A stretch of DNA of 21,346 bases from an uncultured Acetatifactor sp. (lineage in GTDB: Bacteria > Bacillota > Clostridia > Lachnospirales > Lachnospiraceae), in NCBI GenBank assembly GCA_910586435.1, contig CAJUGT010000034.1, forward strand, positions 10,487 to 31,832. The letters are read 5' to 3'. The notes under the pieces were generated by a model that saw nothing but the letters and a program-made list of their open reading frames with translations, was not told the DNA's origin and searched no databases. Made by a program: the position numbers and the translations under genes. Positions 6,729 through 14,248 of this stretch are shown here, in pieces; the first letter of the stretch is position 1; every line of letters starts with the position of its first letter.

Positions 6729-6930
6729 AAGAAATGTCAAGAGGAAATTTAAAACAGTCTCGGAACGAAGGCGCCCGGAAGGAAATTTCAGCTGCGCACT
6801 TTGCGGATGAAACTTTCTTCCATAGTGAGGAGGCCGAAGTGTAGAGACGGAACTTTAAAGAATTAAGGATGTTCTTATTCATTTTACAAAGTCGGCGGAG
6901 TAAGGGGATTATATTATCCCCTTTTCTTTT
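6729..6930 (+). ncRNA. Candidate structured RNA of about 200 bases, family unknown
   Basis: No reading frame covers this segment, yet it lies between a plausible promoter and an intrinsic terminator. It can fold into a two-part rod: an outer stem pairs TTTAAA (6748-6753) with 6854-6859 and GTCTC (6757-6761) with GAGAC (6844-6848), then comes a large asymmetric internal loop, then a 14-bp stem 6777-6790 with 6808-6821 (one wobble, one mismatch) capped by CGCA-CTT-TGCG (6795-6805). The family is not recognised: no T-box, SAM, TPP, GEMM or SRP signature was seen. It might instead be a leader of the lipoprotein gene, but that gene has its own promoter after the terminator. Confidence 0.45.
6902..6930 (+). 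terminator. Intrinsic terminator of the candidate RNA
   Basis: An 8-bp stem, AAGGGGAT (6902-6909) with ATCCCCTT (6916-6923), a 6-base loop and a T-rich tail to 6930. Confidence 0.8.
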
Positions 6931-6942
6931 GATTGAAAAAAA

Positions 6943-6971
6943 TTTACAATGTGGAGTGGCTTAGATAAAAT
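6943..6971 (+). promoter_or_regulatory. Promoter of the lipoprotein gene
   Basis: -35 TTTACA (6943-6948), a 17-base spacer and -10 TAAAAT (6966-6971). An imperfect dyad, AATTTTACGCAG and TTGCGCAAAATT (10 of 12 pairs), flanks the predicted transcript start and could be an operator. Confidence 0.65.
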
Positions 6972-7028
6972 TTTACGCAGTTTGTTCATCTTATATTTGC
7001 GCAAAATTAGTAGTATTGGAGGGCATAT

Positions 7029-9170
7029 ATGAAAAAGTTATGGGTTATCTTATTGGCCTGGTGCTGTCTGTTATATGGAGGGTGCGGGAGTCAGGACACC
7101 GATACGGAAATATATTATGATATAGAGTCGGAAACAGAGGAGTTGAAATTTCCAGGGGAGCTGGGGGATATGTTTCTGGGGGCGCAGTTCTGGCAGGGGG
7201 AGCCAGTGTTGCTTATAAAACGGTTTTCCGATGGCTTTCTACAGAATATATATCTGTGCAGAAGGGACGGAAGCCGGGAACTTTTGGTGAAGGGGGCGGA
7301 AAGAAGAGGCAGGAGGGGGTATGTGGACAATGACAAAAATGTGTATTTAGTGGAAGGCCAGGATGAGGGTGGAGACATTATTATAAGGTATGATGCCTTG
7401 GGGAAGGTTGTTTTTCAAAGTGAATTGGGAGCGGATCTGAAGGCAATTCGGCAGATAGAGGATGGGACGATATATCTGCTTTTAAGTGATGGGGCGATGA
7501 AACCTATGTGGCTGGCCAGGCTGGAACAGGATACGGGGGAAGCTGTAAGGGTTGGGGAACATTTTAGACTTCAATGGACCACAAGTCTTTTGGGAGGTGG
7601 GGGCGAAGGCTTGTTTTCCTTGGAAGGTGCCGCAGGTCAGCCGGAAGTTAAGAGAATTGACCTGAAAGGGGAGGGCGATGTCTCTATTTTCTCAAGCCAG
7701 GGATCGTCCTATGTGGCCGGAGCGGAACTTGCCGGGATGCATACTGTGGATTTCTGTATGCGGGAAGATGGTGAGGTGGAGATTTTGTGGTGTGATGGAG
7801 GCGATCGGGGACAATGGGGATCAGAGAGCAGGTATGCGGTGGAGCGGCTGAGAGAGAGACGTGTGGAGAAGATCCCATTGGTCATGTGTGCTTCCTATTA
7901 TGAGGATAAGTGGATAAGGCAGCAGACTGCGCAATTTAACCGGGAAAATGAAAAGTATCATGTGGTGTTGGAAGAAAATGGCTATGATTTTGATTGGGAT
8001 CGAATCACCAGGGAGGAAAAATGGGAAGAGTACGCAGAGAAGATCAGTATCCAGATTGCTGCGGGCAAGGGGCCGGATCTTATGTATGGGGATGTATTGA
8101 GGGGATACGCTCCGGAGATTGCGGAAAAGGGAGGGTTGGAGGATCTGGCGCCGTATATGGAACGGGATGGTGTCCGCCAAGAGGAATATTTCCCTATGGC
8201 GTTCAGTCCCTGGCGGGATGACGGGAAAATACGGGGAGTCAGAGTCACGGCGGGGATGACAGGTTATACTATGAAAGATTCCATTCTGGGGCGGGCGCCG
8301 GAAAGTGTGGAAGATCTGGTGGATGCGCTGTCTGCCTGGGATGGGAATGAGGTGTTCCTGCAAAGATATTCTTCAGGGGAGCTGTTAACTGTATTGCTGG
8401 AAGGGACGGAGGACATCTGGGGAATGGTGGACTGGGAGAAAGGTACCTGTGACTTGAGCGGAAGTTTGTTTGAAAAATTGCTGGAAGTGGCAAAAAGGTA
8501 TGGTGATGACGGGCATAACCTACGACCGTGTCTTGCGGCAAAGAGATGGCTCTTGAACTTGTTTTATTTTGACTCAGACATAGAATTGGAGCAGAATGGA
8601 GCTGTGGCGCTGAATGTGATGTTTGGCGACGGGAGACATCCTGTGGCATCCATGGAAGGGGTTATTGCGGTTAATTCCAATTCATCAAAAAAAGAAGGCG
8701 CATGGGAGTTTATCCGTTACCTGTTGGGGCAGGAGGCGCAGTCAGAGTGTTATGGCGGAAATTTTCCGCATTGTCCCGTAAACAAAAGCGCGTTTGGTTT
8801 GTGGGTGGAATTCCAGCGGGAAAGTGTGGCAGATGGCAGGACAAGAGGAAGTAGTATGGAGAGATGGGAGCAGGGGGAGTGGACTCGGGGGCTTCGAGTG
8901 TCTGGTGAGGAGTGTCTGGAGGAAGAGCGTGTGGAGGAATACTTTAGCCTGTTAGAAGATACCAGGGACATGCCATATGATACCAAACCCATTATAGAGA
9001 TTGTCTGTGAGGAAGCAGGGGCGTATTTTGCCGGAAGCAAAAGTGTGGAAGAAGTGAGAGAATGCGCAGAGAACAGAGTGCGGCTATATTTGGAGGAGCG
9101 GAAGTTTGAAAGCAAAACATCCAAACTGTTTATTCATGACAACAGAATATTTGCGAAGCGTGGATTCTAA
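7029..9170 (+). CDS. Lipoprotein with extracellular solute-binding domain
   Basis: A 713-residue lipoprotein. The signal peptide MKKLWVILLAWCCLLYGGC ends in a lipobox with the modified Cys at 19. Residues about 35-280 form repeated beta-strand units with short acidic turns, like a propeller. From about 285 the chain resembles family 1 extracellular solute-binding proteins: VMCASYYEDKWIRQQTAQFN at its start, AAGKGPDLMYGD, then EGVIAVNSNSSKKEGAWEFI and PVNKSAF near the end. The last 22 residues look like an unrelated tail. Such proteins normally deliver sugars or peptides to ABC permeases, but no permease is nearby, so it may serve as a sensor or pair with a distant transporter. GGAGGG lies five bases before the ATG. 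Monocistronic with its own promoter. Confidence 0.78.
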   Translation: MKKLWVILLAWCCLLYGGCGSQDTDTEIYYDIESETEELKFPGELGDMFLGAQFWQGEPVLLIKRFSDGFLQNIYLCRRDGSRELLVKGAERRGRRGYVDNDKNVYLVEGQDEGGDIIIRYDALGKVVFQSELGADLKAIRQIEDGTIYLLLSDGAMKPMWLARLEQDTGEAVRVGEHFRLQWTTSLLGGGGEGLFSLEGAAGQPEVKRIDLKGEGDVSIFSSQGSSYVAGAELAGMHTVDFCMREDGEVEILWCDGGDRGQWGSESRYAVERLRERRVEKIPLVMCASYYEDKWIRQQTAQFNRENEKYHVVLEENGYDFDWDRITREEKWEEYAEKISIQIAAGKGPDLMYGDVLRGYAPEIAEKGGLEDLAPYMERDGVRQEEYFPMAFSPWRDDGKIRGVRVTAGMTGYTMKDSILGRAPESVEDLVDALSAWDGNEVFLQRYSSGELLTVLLEGTEDIWGMVDWEKGTCDLSGSLFEKLLEVAKRYGDDGHNLRPCLAAKRWLLNLFYFDSDIELEQNGAVALNVMFGDGRHPVASMEGVIAVNSNSSKKEGAWEFIRYLLGQEAQSECYGGNFPHCPVNKSAFGLWVEFQRESVADGRTRGSSMERWEQGEWTRGLRVSGEECLEEERVEEYFSLLEDTRDMPYDTKPIIEIVCEEAGAYFAGSKSVEEVRECAENRVRLYLEERKFESKTSKLFIHDNRIFAKRGF

Positions 9171-9237
9171 TGTTGGTAGCAGTACCACAAGCATGGCCAG
9201 CGGTATGCAGGGGAGTTTGTTATTAATTTTGGAGGGA

Positions 9238-9266
9238 TTGATTTCCGGGCAGAAAACTATTATAAT
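9238..9266 (+). promoter_or_regulatory. Promoter of the Rpn-like/acetyltransferase pair
   Basis: -35 TTGATT (9238-9243), a 17-base spacer and a perfect -10 TATAAT (9261-9266). The leader of about 120 bases holds a hairpin CCATGC-GGCG-GCATGG at 9286-9301. Confidence 0.65.
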
Positions 9267-9395
9267 AAAAAATAGAAGAAGGATGCCATGCGGCGGCATG
9301 GTTGACGACGGCAATGCAGTGCTGGCCTGAGAAGCAAGCGCTGGTTACTTAAGGATGAATGCAATGGGGTACTGGCAGAGTAAGGGGAATTTTAT

Positions 9396-10355
9396 ATGGG
9401 GATAGAAGAGATAGCGTATCAAAATAAGGATATTGTAAGTAAGTTTTTGGCGGAAAATTTGAAGGGCAAGACTTTTCGGGTATATGGGCTGGATCTGCCT
9501 GGGATACGGGATGTGAGGCCGACCAACCTTCCGACAGTGAAGGCCAATGAACTGCGGATAGATAATCTGTTTGAGTTGGAGGATGGGTCCATAGCCATCG
9601 TGGATTATGAAAGTGTTTATGACGAGTGGGATAAGGTGAAGTATCTAAATTATCTGACAGGAATCGCAAATCGATATTTTACGGACAAGGAAGCGTGTCC
9701 TGTACTGCGTATGATAGTCATATACACGGGTGATATTCGCAGAAATATGGTATCTTGTGAATATAATATAGGAGCCATCCGAATCAATATAGAGGCGGCT
9801 TTTTTGTCGGAGTTAGATTCTGACAGAGTTTTTCTGGAATTGACAGAAAAGGTAGAGAAGAATGAGCTGTTAAACGACGAAGAATTGATGAAATTTATGA
9901 TTTTTCCACTTTCTTATCAGAAGAAGGAGGAAAAAGAAAAGAAGCTCAAGGAAGCGGTAGAATTGGCAATAAAGATGCGTGACAGAGAACAGCAGGTGTT
10001 TGCTTTGGCGGGATTGTTGGCATTTACGGATAAGATTATTGACCAGGAGACAGCAGGCCGAATAAGGAGGGCGATTGAAATGACACAGGTGGCAAGAATA
10101 TTCGAGGAAGAAAAGCGAGAGGCACTGAAACGTGCGGAAGAGGAGAAGCGCCATGCAGTGACACAAGTAACTAGAATCTTTGAAGAAGAAAAGCGAGAAG
10201 CGCTGAAGCGTGCGGAAGAGGAGAAGCGCCAGGAACTTGAGCAGATTGTGATGAAGATGCTCAGACGGGGAGATGCGCCGGAGGATATAGCATCTATCAT
10301 TACAGGGTATTCACAGGATGATGTCAAGGCAATTAGGGCAAGGATGGAGTTTTAA
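9396..10355 (+). CDS. Rpn/PD-(D/E)XK-like nuclease homologue with duplicated coiled coil
   Basis: A 319-residue protein that resembles the Rpn (recombination-promoting nuclease, transposase-like) group. The probable nuclease core is ELRIDNLFELEDGSIAIVDYES (about 52-73): Asp56 and the Asp70-x-Glu72 pair fit a PD-(D/E)XK site, but the usual E-x-Q/K ending is altered, so activity is uncertain. Then come a helical part, a charged coiled coil, and the C-terminal helix-rich segment ending GDAPEDIASIITGYSQDDVKAI that is common in this group. The coiled coil holds a tandem duplication of 26 residues (bases 10081-10158 and 10159-10236). AGGGGA precedes the ATG. The next gene starts one base after its stop. 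Confidence 0.65.
   Translation: MGIEEIAYQNKDIVSKFLAENLKGKTFRVYGLDLPGIRDVRPTNLPTVKANELRIDNLFELEDGSIAIVDYESVYDEWDKVKYLNYLTGIANRYFTDKEACPVLRMIVIYTGDIRRNMVSCEYNIGAIRINIEAAFLSELDSDRVFLELTEKVEKNELLNDEELMKFMIFPLSYQKKEEKEKKLKEAVELAIKMRDREQQVFALAGLLAFTDKIIDQETAGRIRRAIEMTQVARIFEEEKREALKRAEEEKRHAVTQVTRIFEEEKREALKRAEEEKRQELEQIVMKMLRRGDAPEDIASIITGYSQDDVKAIRARMEF
10081..10236 (+). repeat. Two-copy tandem repeat of 78 bases inside the Rpn-like gene
   Basis: Units 10081-10158 and 10159-10236 encode near-identical 26-residue segments around RIFEEEKREALKRAEEEKR. The length is a multiple of three and keeps the frame. The DNA copies differ mainly at third codon positions, so the duplication is not brand new. 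Confidence 0.85.
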
Positions 10356-10356
10356 G

Positions 10357-11139
10357 ATGTATACAAAACAGGATTTAACAGCGCAGATACAGACAATGGG
10401 GCTGAGGCGGACGGATGCCGTTATGCTTCATTCTTCCATGAAAGCCATTGGGGAAGTGGAGGGAGGCGCCGACACGGTATTAGATGCTTTCATGGAATAT
10501 TTTTCAGAGGGATTGTTTATGACACCGGCACATACCTGGGCGCAGATGAGTGAGGAATATTCTTGTTTTGATCCCAAAAGGGAACCTGCCTGTGTGGGGA
10601 TAATTCCAAACTTGTTTCTGAAACGTCAGGGGGTTGTGCGCTCATTGCATCCCACACATAGTATTGCGGCATTTGGTCCTATGGCGGCGGAGTACATTAG
10701 CGGCGAAGAGAATTGTACCACTCCCTGTACCCCAGGGGGATGTTGGGACAGACTTCGGCGGATTCATGCTAAAATATTGCTGGCTGGTGTCACGCATATC
10801 CGCAATACTTTTATTCACAGTGTTGAAGAAGTGATGGATGTGCCGGAGAGATTTACCTCCGAACCAGTGCCTTTTCAGATCAGGATGCCGGATGGATGCT
10901 TGAAAGATGTAGCTGTGTATCGGCATTATAATCCTCACACGGCGCACATTTCCGAGAGTTTTGATAAACTCAGTGAAGTTTTTTATACCACAGGAGCCGC
11001 AAGGAAGGTATCTTTTGGCCATGCGCAGTGCATTCTCTGCGATGCGGAGAAGCTATTTGATGTCATCTGTAAGGTGCTTTCCCATGAACGTAATTGTCTG
11101 ATGGAGAGGGAATATATTCCATCAGAGTGGATAATGTGA
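10357..11139 (+). CDS. AAC(3)-family N-acetyltransferase
   Basis: A 260-residue member of the Antibiotic_NAT (aminoglycoside 3-N-acetyltransferase-like) family, which moves an acetyl group from acetyl-CoA to an amino group. Family hallmarks are HSSMKAIGEVEGGADTVLDA (24-43), MTPAHTW (55-61), RSLHPTHSIAAFG (95-107) and the following ILLAGVTHIRNTFIHSVEE (140-158). Length is normal for the family. The start at 10357 follows the previous stop by one base with GGAG seven bases upstream, so translation is probably coupled to the Rpn-like gene. Chromosomal homologues of this kind often have unknown natural substrates; the sequence alone does not show that it gives aminoglycoside resistance. Confidence 0.88.
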   Translation: MYTKQDLTAQIQTMGLRRTDAVMLHSSMKAIGEVEGGADTVLDAFMEYFSEGLFMTPAHTWAQMSEEYSCFDPKREPACVGIIPNLFLKRQGVVRSLHPTHSIAAFGPMAAEYISGEENCTTPCTPGGCWDRLRRIHAKILLAGVTHIRNTFIHSVEEVMDVPERFTSEPVPFQIRMPDGCLKDVAVYRHYNPHTAHISESFDKLSEVFYTTGAARKVSFGHAQCILCDAEKLFDVICKVLSHERNCLMEREYIPSEWIM

Positions 11140-11162
11140 GAAGAAGCTCTAATCTCCACGCA

Positions 11163-11258
11163 GGGGCGTCGCATTAAGAAATTCTACACAAGATACAGTA
11201 TGTCCGTTAATCAGGCATACCTATATCTAGTGTCCATGACCCTTAATGCGACAGCCCC
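11163..11258. repeat. Palindromic intergenic repeat, copy 2
   Basis: Second copy of the element at 961-1049, in the same orientation and again just after a stop codon (23 bases). Arms 11163-11178 and 11242-11258 pair over 16 bp with one bulge. A C-to-T change in the left arm relative to copy 1 is matched by G-to-A in the right arm, so pairing is kept. The loop is the same apart from an 8-base insertion and scattered changes. ATTTTTA follows on the plus strand, a weak terminator tail. Confidence 0.85.
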
Positions 11259-11608
11259 ATTTTTATGCACAGGACTCTGCGGAGGAAGTGTGCTGCTGCG
11301 GCACAGGAGCAGTACAGGAGAAATGTCAGCAAACAAATCTTCCATGCGTCACAACTGTTCCCACATGCATGAAAGGCTGGAATGTATGATAAGCCGGGTG
11401 TTTTGACCAGTCAGGTTAAGGGGTTTCACAGTAATTCCTGTGCGGTCAGCAATGCTTATGTGAATGAAAGTGTATGGAGATTTACAGTGTCTGTTTATGG
11501 GGACATTGAGATGGGCTGAAAGCCCCGAGAAAAGCAGATTTGGTCCAGGGCAGTTTTCTTTGGGTTTTTATATGAAACTGTCAGTAAAATAATTGGATTG
11601 TTTCTCCT
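11259..11608. other. Intergenic stretch without a recognised gene
   Basis: About 350 bases between the repeat and the next promoter. It holds one small hairpin, GGGCT-GAA-AGCCC near 11513, and short reading frames without ribosome binding sites. Nothing else was recognised. Confidence 0.5.
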
Positions 11609-11637
11609 TTGACATTGGGAAATCCGTATTTTACAAT
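11609..11637 (+). promoter_or_regulatory. Promoter of the HTH-FliG-like gene
   Basis: Consensus -35 TTGACA (11609-11614), a 17-base spacer and -10 TACAAT (11632-11637). A dyad TTTACA-N8-TGTAAA overlaps the -10. Confidence 0.7.
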
Positions 11638-11664
11638 ATTGGATGTAAATACAAGAGCAGGGTT

Positions 11665-11681
11665 GTCCGCCAATGGCGGAC
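11665..11681. promoter_or_regulatory. Perfect dyad GTCCGCC-AAT-GGCGGAC in the leader
   Basis: It lies about 20 bases into the predicted transcript and five bases before the AGGAG ribosome binding site at 11686. It could be the autoregulatory site of the HTH protein or a small RNA hairpin affecting translation. Confidence 0.5.
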
Positions 11682-11695
11682 AGATAGGAGTTGGT

Positions 11696-12664
11696 ATGGA
11701 AAATATAGTATATCATGGAGTTGCTGTGGGAGGAAAGATTTATTCTCTCCGTATGGCAAAACGAATGACACAGGAACAACTGGCGGAGATACTGCGTATC
11801 AGTCCGGCGGCTGTCTCCAAATGGGAGCGAAACCTGTCGGTTCCAAGTGTTGAAATGCTTTGGGCCCTGTCGGATTTCTTTGATTGCAGTATTGATGAGC
11901 TGGTGGGCAGGAGTCTGGCGCAGGTGGAACGGGTGGGAGCGTATGACGATGAAACGTTCCGGCTTGCGGTAGTGGGGGAAGATTTGCTTAAATGCTCTCA
12001 GGTCAGCAGGGCGGAAGGGCTGCTTGCCATGGAGGAGGGGATTCCAAATCTGAAAGGGGAGTGCAGATTTCTGGCATTTTCGATTTCTTATATTATGAAT
12101 CTCTACAGGAAGCAAATGCCGCCGGAGCAGGCGTTTGAATTGTTGGGGAATTATGTCTACACCCTGCCGGAGAAGGAGAGGGCGGAAGGCCGTATGGTTG
12201 CGGCAGTACTGAGGAAGATATTTGACGGGGAATGTCCGGAACTCATTCAGGAACTGATTGCGTCCCATATTGGCATGGATTACAGGGAGAGGAGCGGATA
12301 TATGAAAGAGACATTAAAGTACACCAGACAGGAACTTATCAGTCAACATAAGGATAAAAAAATGTATTCGGAGGCAACCTGCCTGTTAGAAGAAATGGTA
12401 CACTTGGGGGATTTTGAAATTCAGGTGATACTGCGGAATCTGGATAATGTTACCCTGACAAGGGCACTGGCAGGGGCATCGGGCGGGGTTGTGACAGCTT
12501 TTATGTCCAACTTGTCGGACAGGGTATTGTACCTGCTCAGTGAGGATCTGGAACATTGGGAGGGGAGCGAAGAAGACATTTTGACAGCGCAGAGAACCAT
12601 GTTGGAAGTGGGGGATTTTTGCTTGAGTCAGATGGAAGAAAAAGGAGAAATTCCAGTTCCCTGA
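11696..12664 (+). CDS. XRE-family HTH protein with FliG-like C-terminal domain
   Basis: A 322-residue protein. Residues 14-70 are a clear XRE/Cro helix-turn-helix (KRMTQEQLAEILRISPAAVSKWER, then SVPSVEMLWALSDFFDCSIDELVG). Residues about 239-319 resemble the FliG middle/C-terminal domain of the flagellar switch: FEIQVILRNLDNVTLTRALA, GASGG, then FMSNLSDRVLYLLSEDLE and AQRTMLEVG...GEI align with the FliG pattern of IQ..L, ALKGAS, NMS.RA...L.EDLE and AQ..I....GEI. The middle has short stretches (SRAEGLLAMEE at 104-114, IFDGECPELIQELI at 175-188) that recall the cytoplasmic part of MotA. AGGAG lies five bases before ATG 11696. No flagellar gene is in the window. DNA binding is well supported; the role of the other domains is unknown. 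Confidence 0.8.
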   Translation: MENIVYHGVAVGGKIYSLRMAKRMTQEQLAEILRISPAAVSKWERNLSVPSVEMLWALSDFFDCSIDELVGRSLAQVERVGAYDDETFRLAVVGEDLLKCSQVSRAEGLLAMEEGIPNLKGECRFLAFSISYIMNLYRKQMPPEQAFELLGNYVYTLPEKERAEGRMVAAVLRKIFDGECPELIQELIASHIGMDYRERSGYMKETLKYTRQELISQHKDKKMYSEATCLLEEMVHLGDFEIQVILRNLDNVTLTRALAGASGGVVTAFMSNLSDRVLYLLSEDLEHWEGSEEDILTAQRTMLEVGDFCLSQMEEKGEIPVP

Positions 12665-12712
12665 ACAACAGGATACTGCCTGAAGGGACATTTCGCGCAA
12701 CATCCGAAGGGA

Positions 12713-12741
12713 TTGACATACTGCTGAGGGGATGTTATGAT
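12713..12741 (+). promoter_or_regulatory. Promoter of ktrBA
   Basis: Consensus -35 TTGACA (12713-12718), a 17-base spacer and -10 TATGAT (12736-12741), 70 bases before the ktrB start. No ydaO-type c-di-AMP riboswitch is seen. Confidence 0.7.
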
Positions 12742-12811
12742 TTTAAGAAGAATCAGTTCGGAAGCGTCGGTATGACAGCGGGGCAGGACTTGAAGTGACA
12801 GGTGACAGGAT

Positions 12812-14164
12812 ATGAGAAGACATAAACTTACCACCACCAGCATTATTATGTTGGGGTTTTTGCTGGGAGCATTGCTGGGGACGGCATGTCTGATGCTTCC
12901 CTGGAGCATAAAGGATGGGCAGGAAATAGGGATTTTGGACGCGTTTTTTGTGGCCGTGTCCAGCGTCTGTGTCACAGGACTTTCGACGGTGAATATTGGG
13001 CAGACATTCTCCCTGTTTGGTCAGATGGTTCTTCTGTTCCTGATTCAATTCGGCGGTTTGGGAATTGTCACTTTTACCACGCTGGTTTTATGCCTGTTTC
13101 GCCGTAGGATTACGCTGTCCGAGAGGCTGCTGATACAAAGCGCTTATAATCTGGATACCCTGTCAGGGCTGGTGAAATTGACCATGAAGGTTCTGAAAGT
13201 GACGCTTATCCTGGAAGGGATTGGAGCCATTGGATATGCTTTTGTATTTGTCCCGGAATATGGCATCCGGGGCATATGGTATAGTATTTTTCATGCGGTC
13301 TCTGCTTTTTGTAATGCGGGCATTGACCTTTTGGGCGGAAACAGTTTCTGTGCGTATGCGGATAATGTGATGTTGAATTTGACCACGATTTTTCTGATTA
13401 TTGTCAGTGGTCTGGGGTTTCCGGTGTATTGGGAGATTGGGCGGCTGGTTTCTGGACGGCTGAACAGGAGGCCCACGCAGGACACCCGCAAAGGCAACCT
13501 CCAGCTGAAACTTGTTCTTGCGGGCACCGTTTTTCTGATTCTTGCGGGGATGGTTTTAACGCTGCTTTTTGAATATGACAATCCTGACACCCTGGGCAAA
13601 ATGGGGTGGTCCGGGAAAATAATGTCGGCATTGTTTCAATCAGTCACATTGAGAACAGCGGGGTTTGCCACCATACCACAGGAATGCTTCAGACCTGATT
13701 CCTGTATGGTGTATCTGGGCCTGATGTTTATAGGCGGTTCTCCTGCCGGGACGGCGGGAGGTGTGAAGACAGTAACAGTGATTTTGCTTTTTGCGTCCAT
13801 GTTCGCCAATATCAAGGGGCATAAGGATGTGACCATTTTGCGCAGAAAGATTGCGGATGAAACCATAAGAAGATGCGTGGCCATTGTGACATTCAGTTTC
13901 GCGGCGCTGTTTATACTGACGGCGGCGTTGTTGGCAGTGCAGGGAAGTGATTTCCTGGAAACTCTGTATGAAATGACTTCGGCCATTGCAACCGTAGGGC
14001 TATCCAGAGGACTGACGGGGGCGCTGAAGCCGGCAGGAAAGCTTCTGGTATGCCTTACCATGTATCTGGGGCGGATTGGGCCTATTACGTTGGCATTGGC
14101 ATTTAATCACCAAAAGCCCACAAGGGATATCTCTTATGCGGAGAGCAAGGTAGTCATTGGTTAA
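12812..14164 (+). CDS. ktrB: Potassium uptake protein, TrkH/KtrB family
   Basis: A 450-residue integral membrane protein that conducts potassium. It has four repeats of the M1-pore-M2 type, with selectivity-filter segments VTGLS (54-58), CNAGI (167-171), RTAGF (281-285) and TVGLS (394-398). GGSPAGTAGGVKT (308-320) is the conserved gating loop region of repeat three. The length and the compact N-terminus fit KtrB rather than long TrkH. The start at 12812 has AGGTGA six bases upstream. It is followed by the regulatory subunit gene, and the two form the KtrAB channel complex in the cytoplasmic membrane. Confidence 0.93.
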   Translation: MRRHKLTTTSIIMLGFLLGALLGTACLMLPWSIKDGQEIGILDAFFVAVSSVCVTGLSTVNIGQTFSLFGQMVLLFLIQFGGLGIVTFTTLVLCLFRRRITLSERLLIQSAYNLDTLSGLVKLTMKVLKVTLILEGIGAIGYAFVFVPEYGIRGIWYSIFHAVSAFCNAGIDLLGGNSFCAYADNVMLNLTTIFLIIVSGLGFPVYWEIGRLVSGRLNRRPTQDTRKGNLQLKLVLAGTVFLILAGMVLTLLFEYDNPDTLGKMGWSGKIMSALFQSVTLRTAGFATIPQECFRPDSCMVYLGLMFIGGSPAGTAGGVKTVTVILLFASMFANIKGHKDVTILRRKIADETIRRCVAIVTFSFAALFILTAALLAVQGSDFLETLYEMTSAIATVGLSRGLTGALKPAGKLLVCLTMYLGRIGPITLALAFNHQKPTRDISYAESKVVIG

Positions 14165-14248
14165 ATATTATCTGTATGAGGGGGAGCTCCAAATCAGAAA
14201 TTCGGGGATTTCAACTCCGTTGGATTGTGGATTCCACAAAGCGGAATC

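Noticed and set aside
6777..6790. GGAAGGAAA resembling the SRP RNA tetraloop region
   Set aside because: The surrounding pairing and the second conserved internal loop of SRP RNA are absent.
9283..9330. 15-codon ORF MPCGGMVDDGNAVLA in the leader of the Rpn-like gene
   Set aside because: Ribosome binding site too close to the start, and the sequence is better explained by the CCATGC hairpin in the leader.
11200..11406. 68-codon ORF beginning inside palindromic repeat copy 2
   Set aside because: No ribosome binding site, and its first third is repeat sequence.
11495..12268. 257-codon open frame on the minus strand
   Set aside because: Antisense to the well-supported HTH-FliG-like gene; composition and lack of motifs mark it as a shadow.
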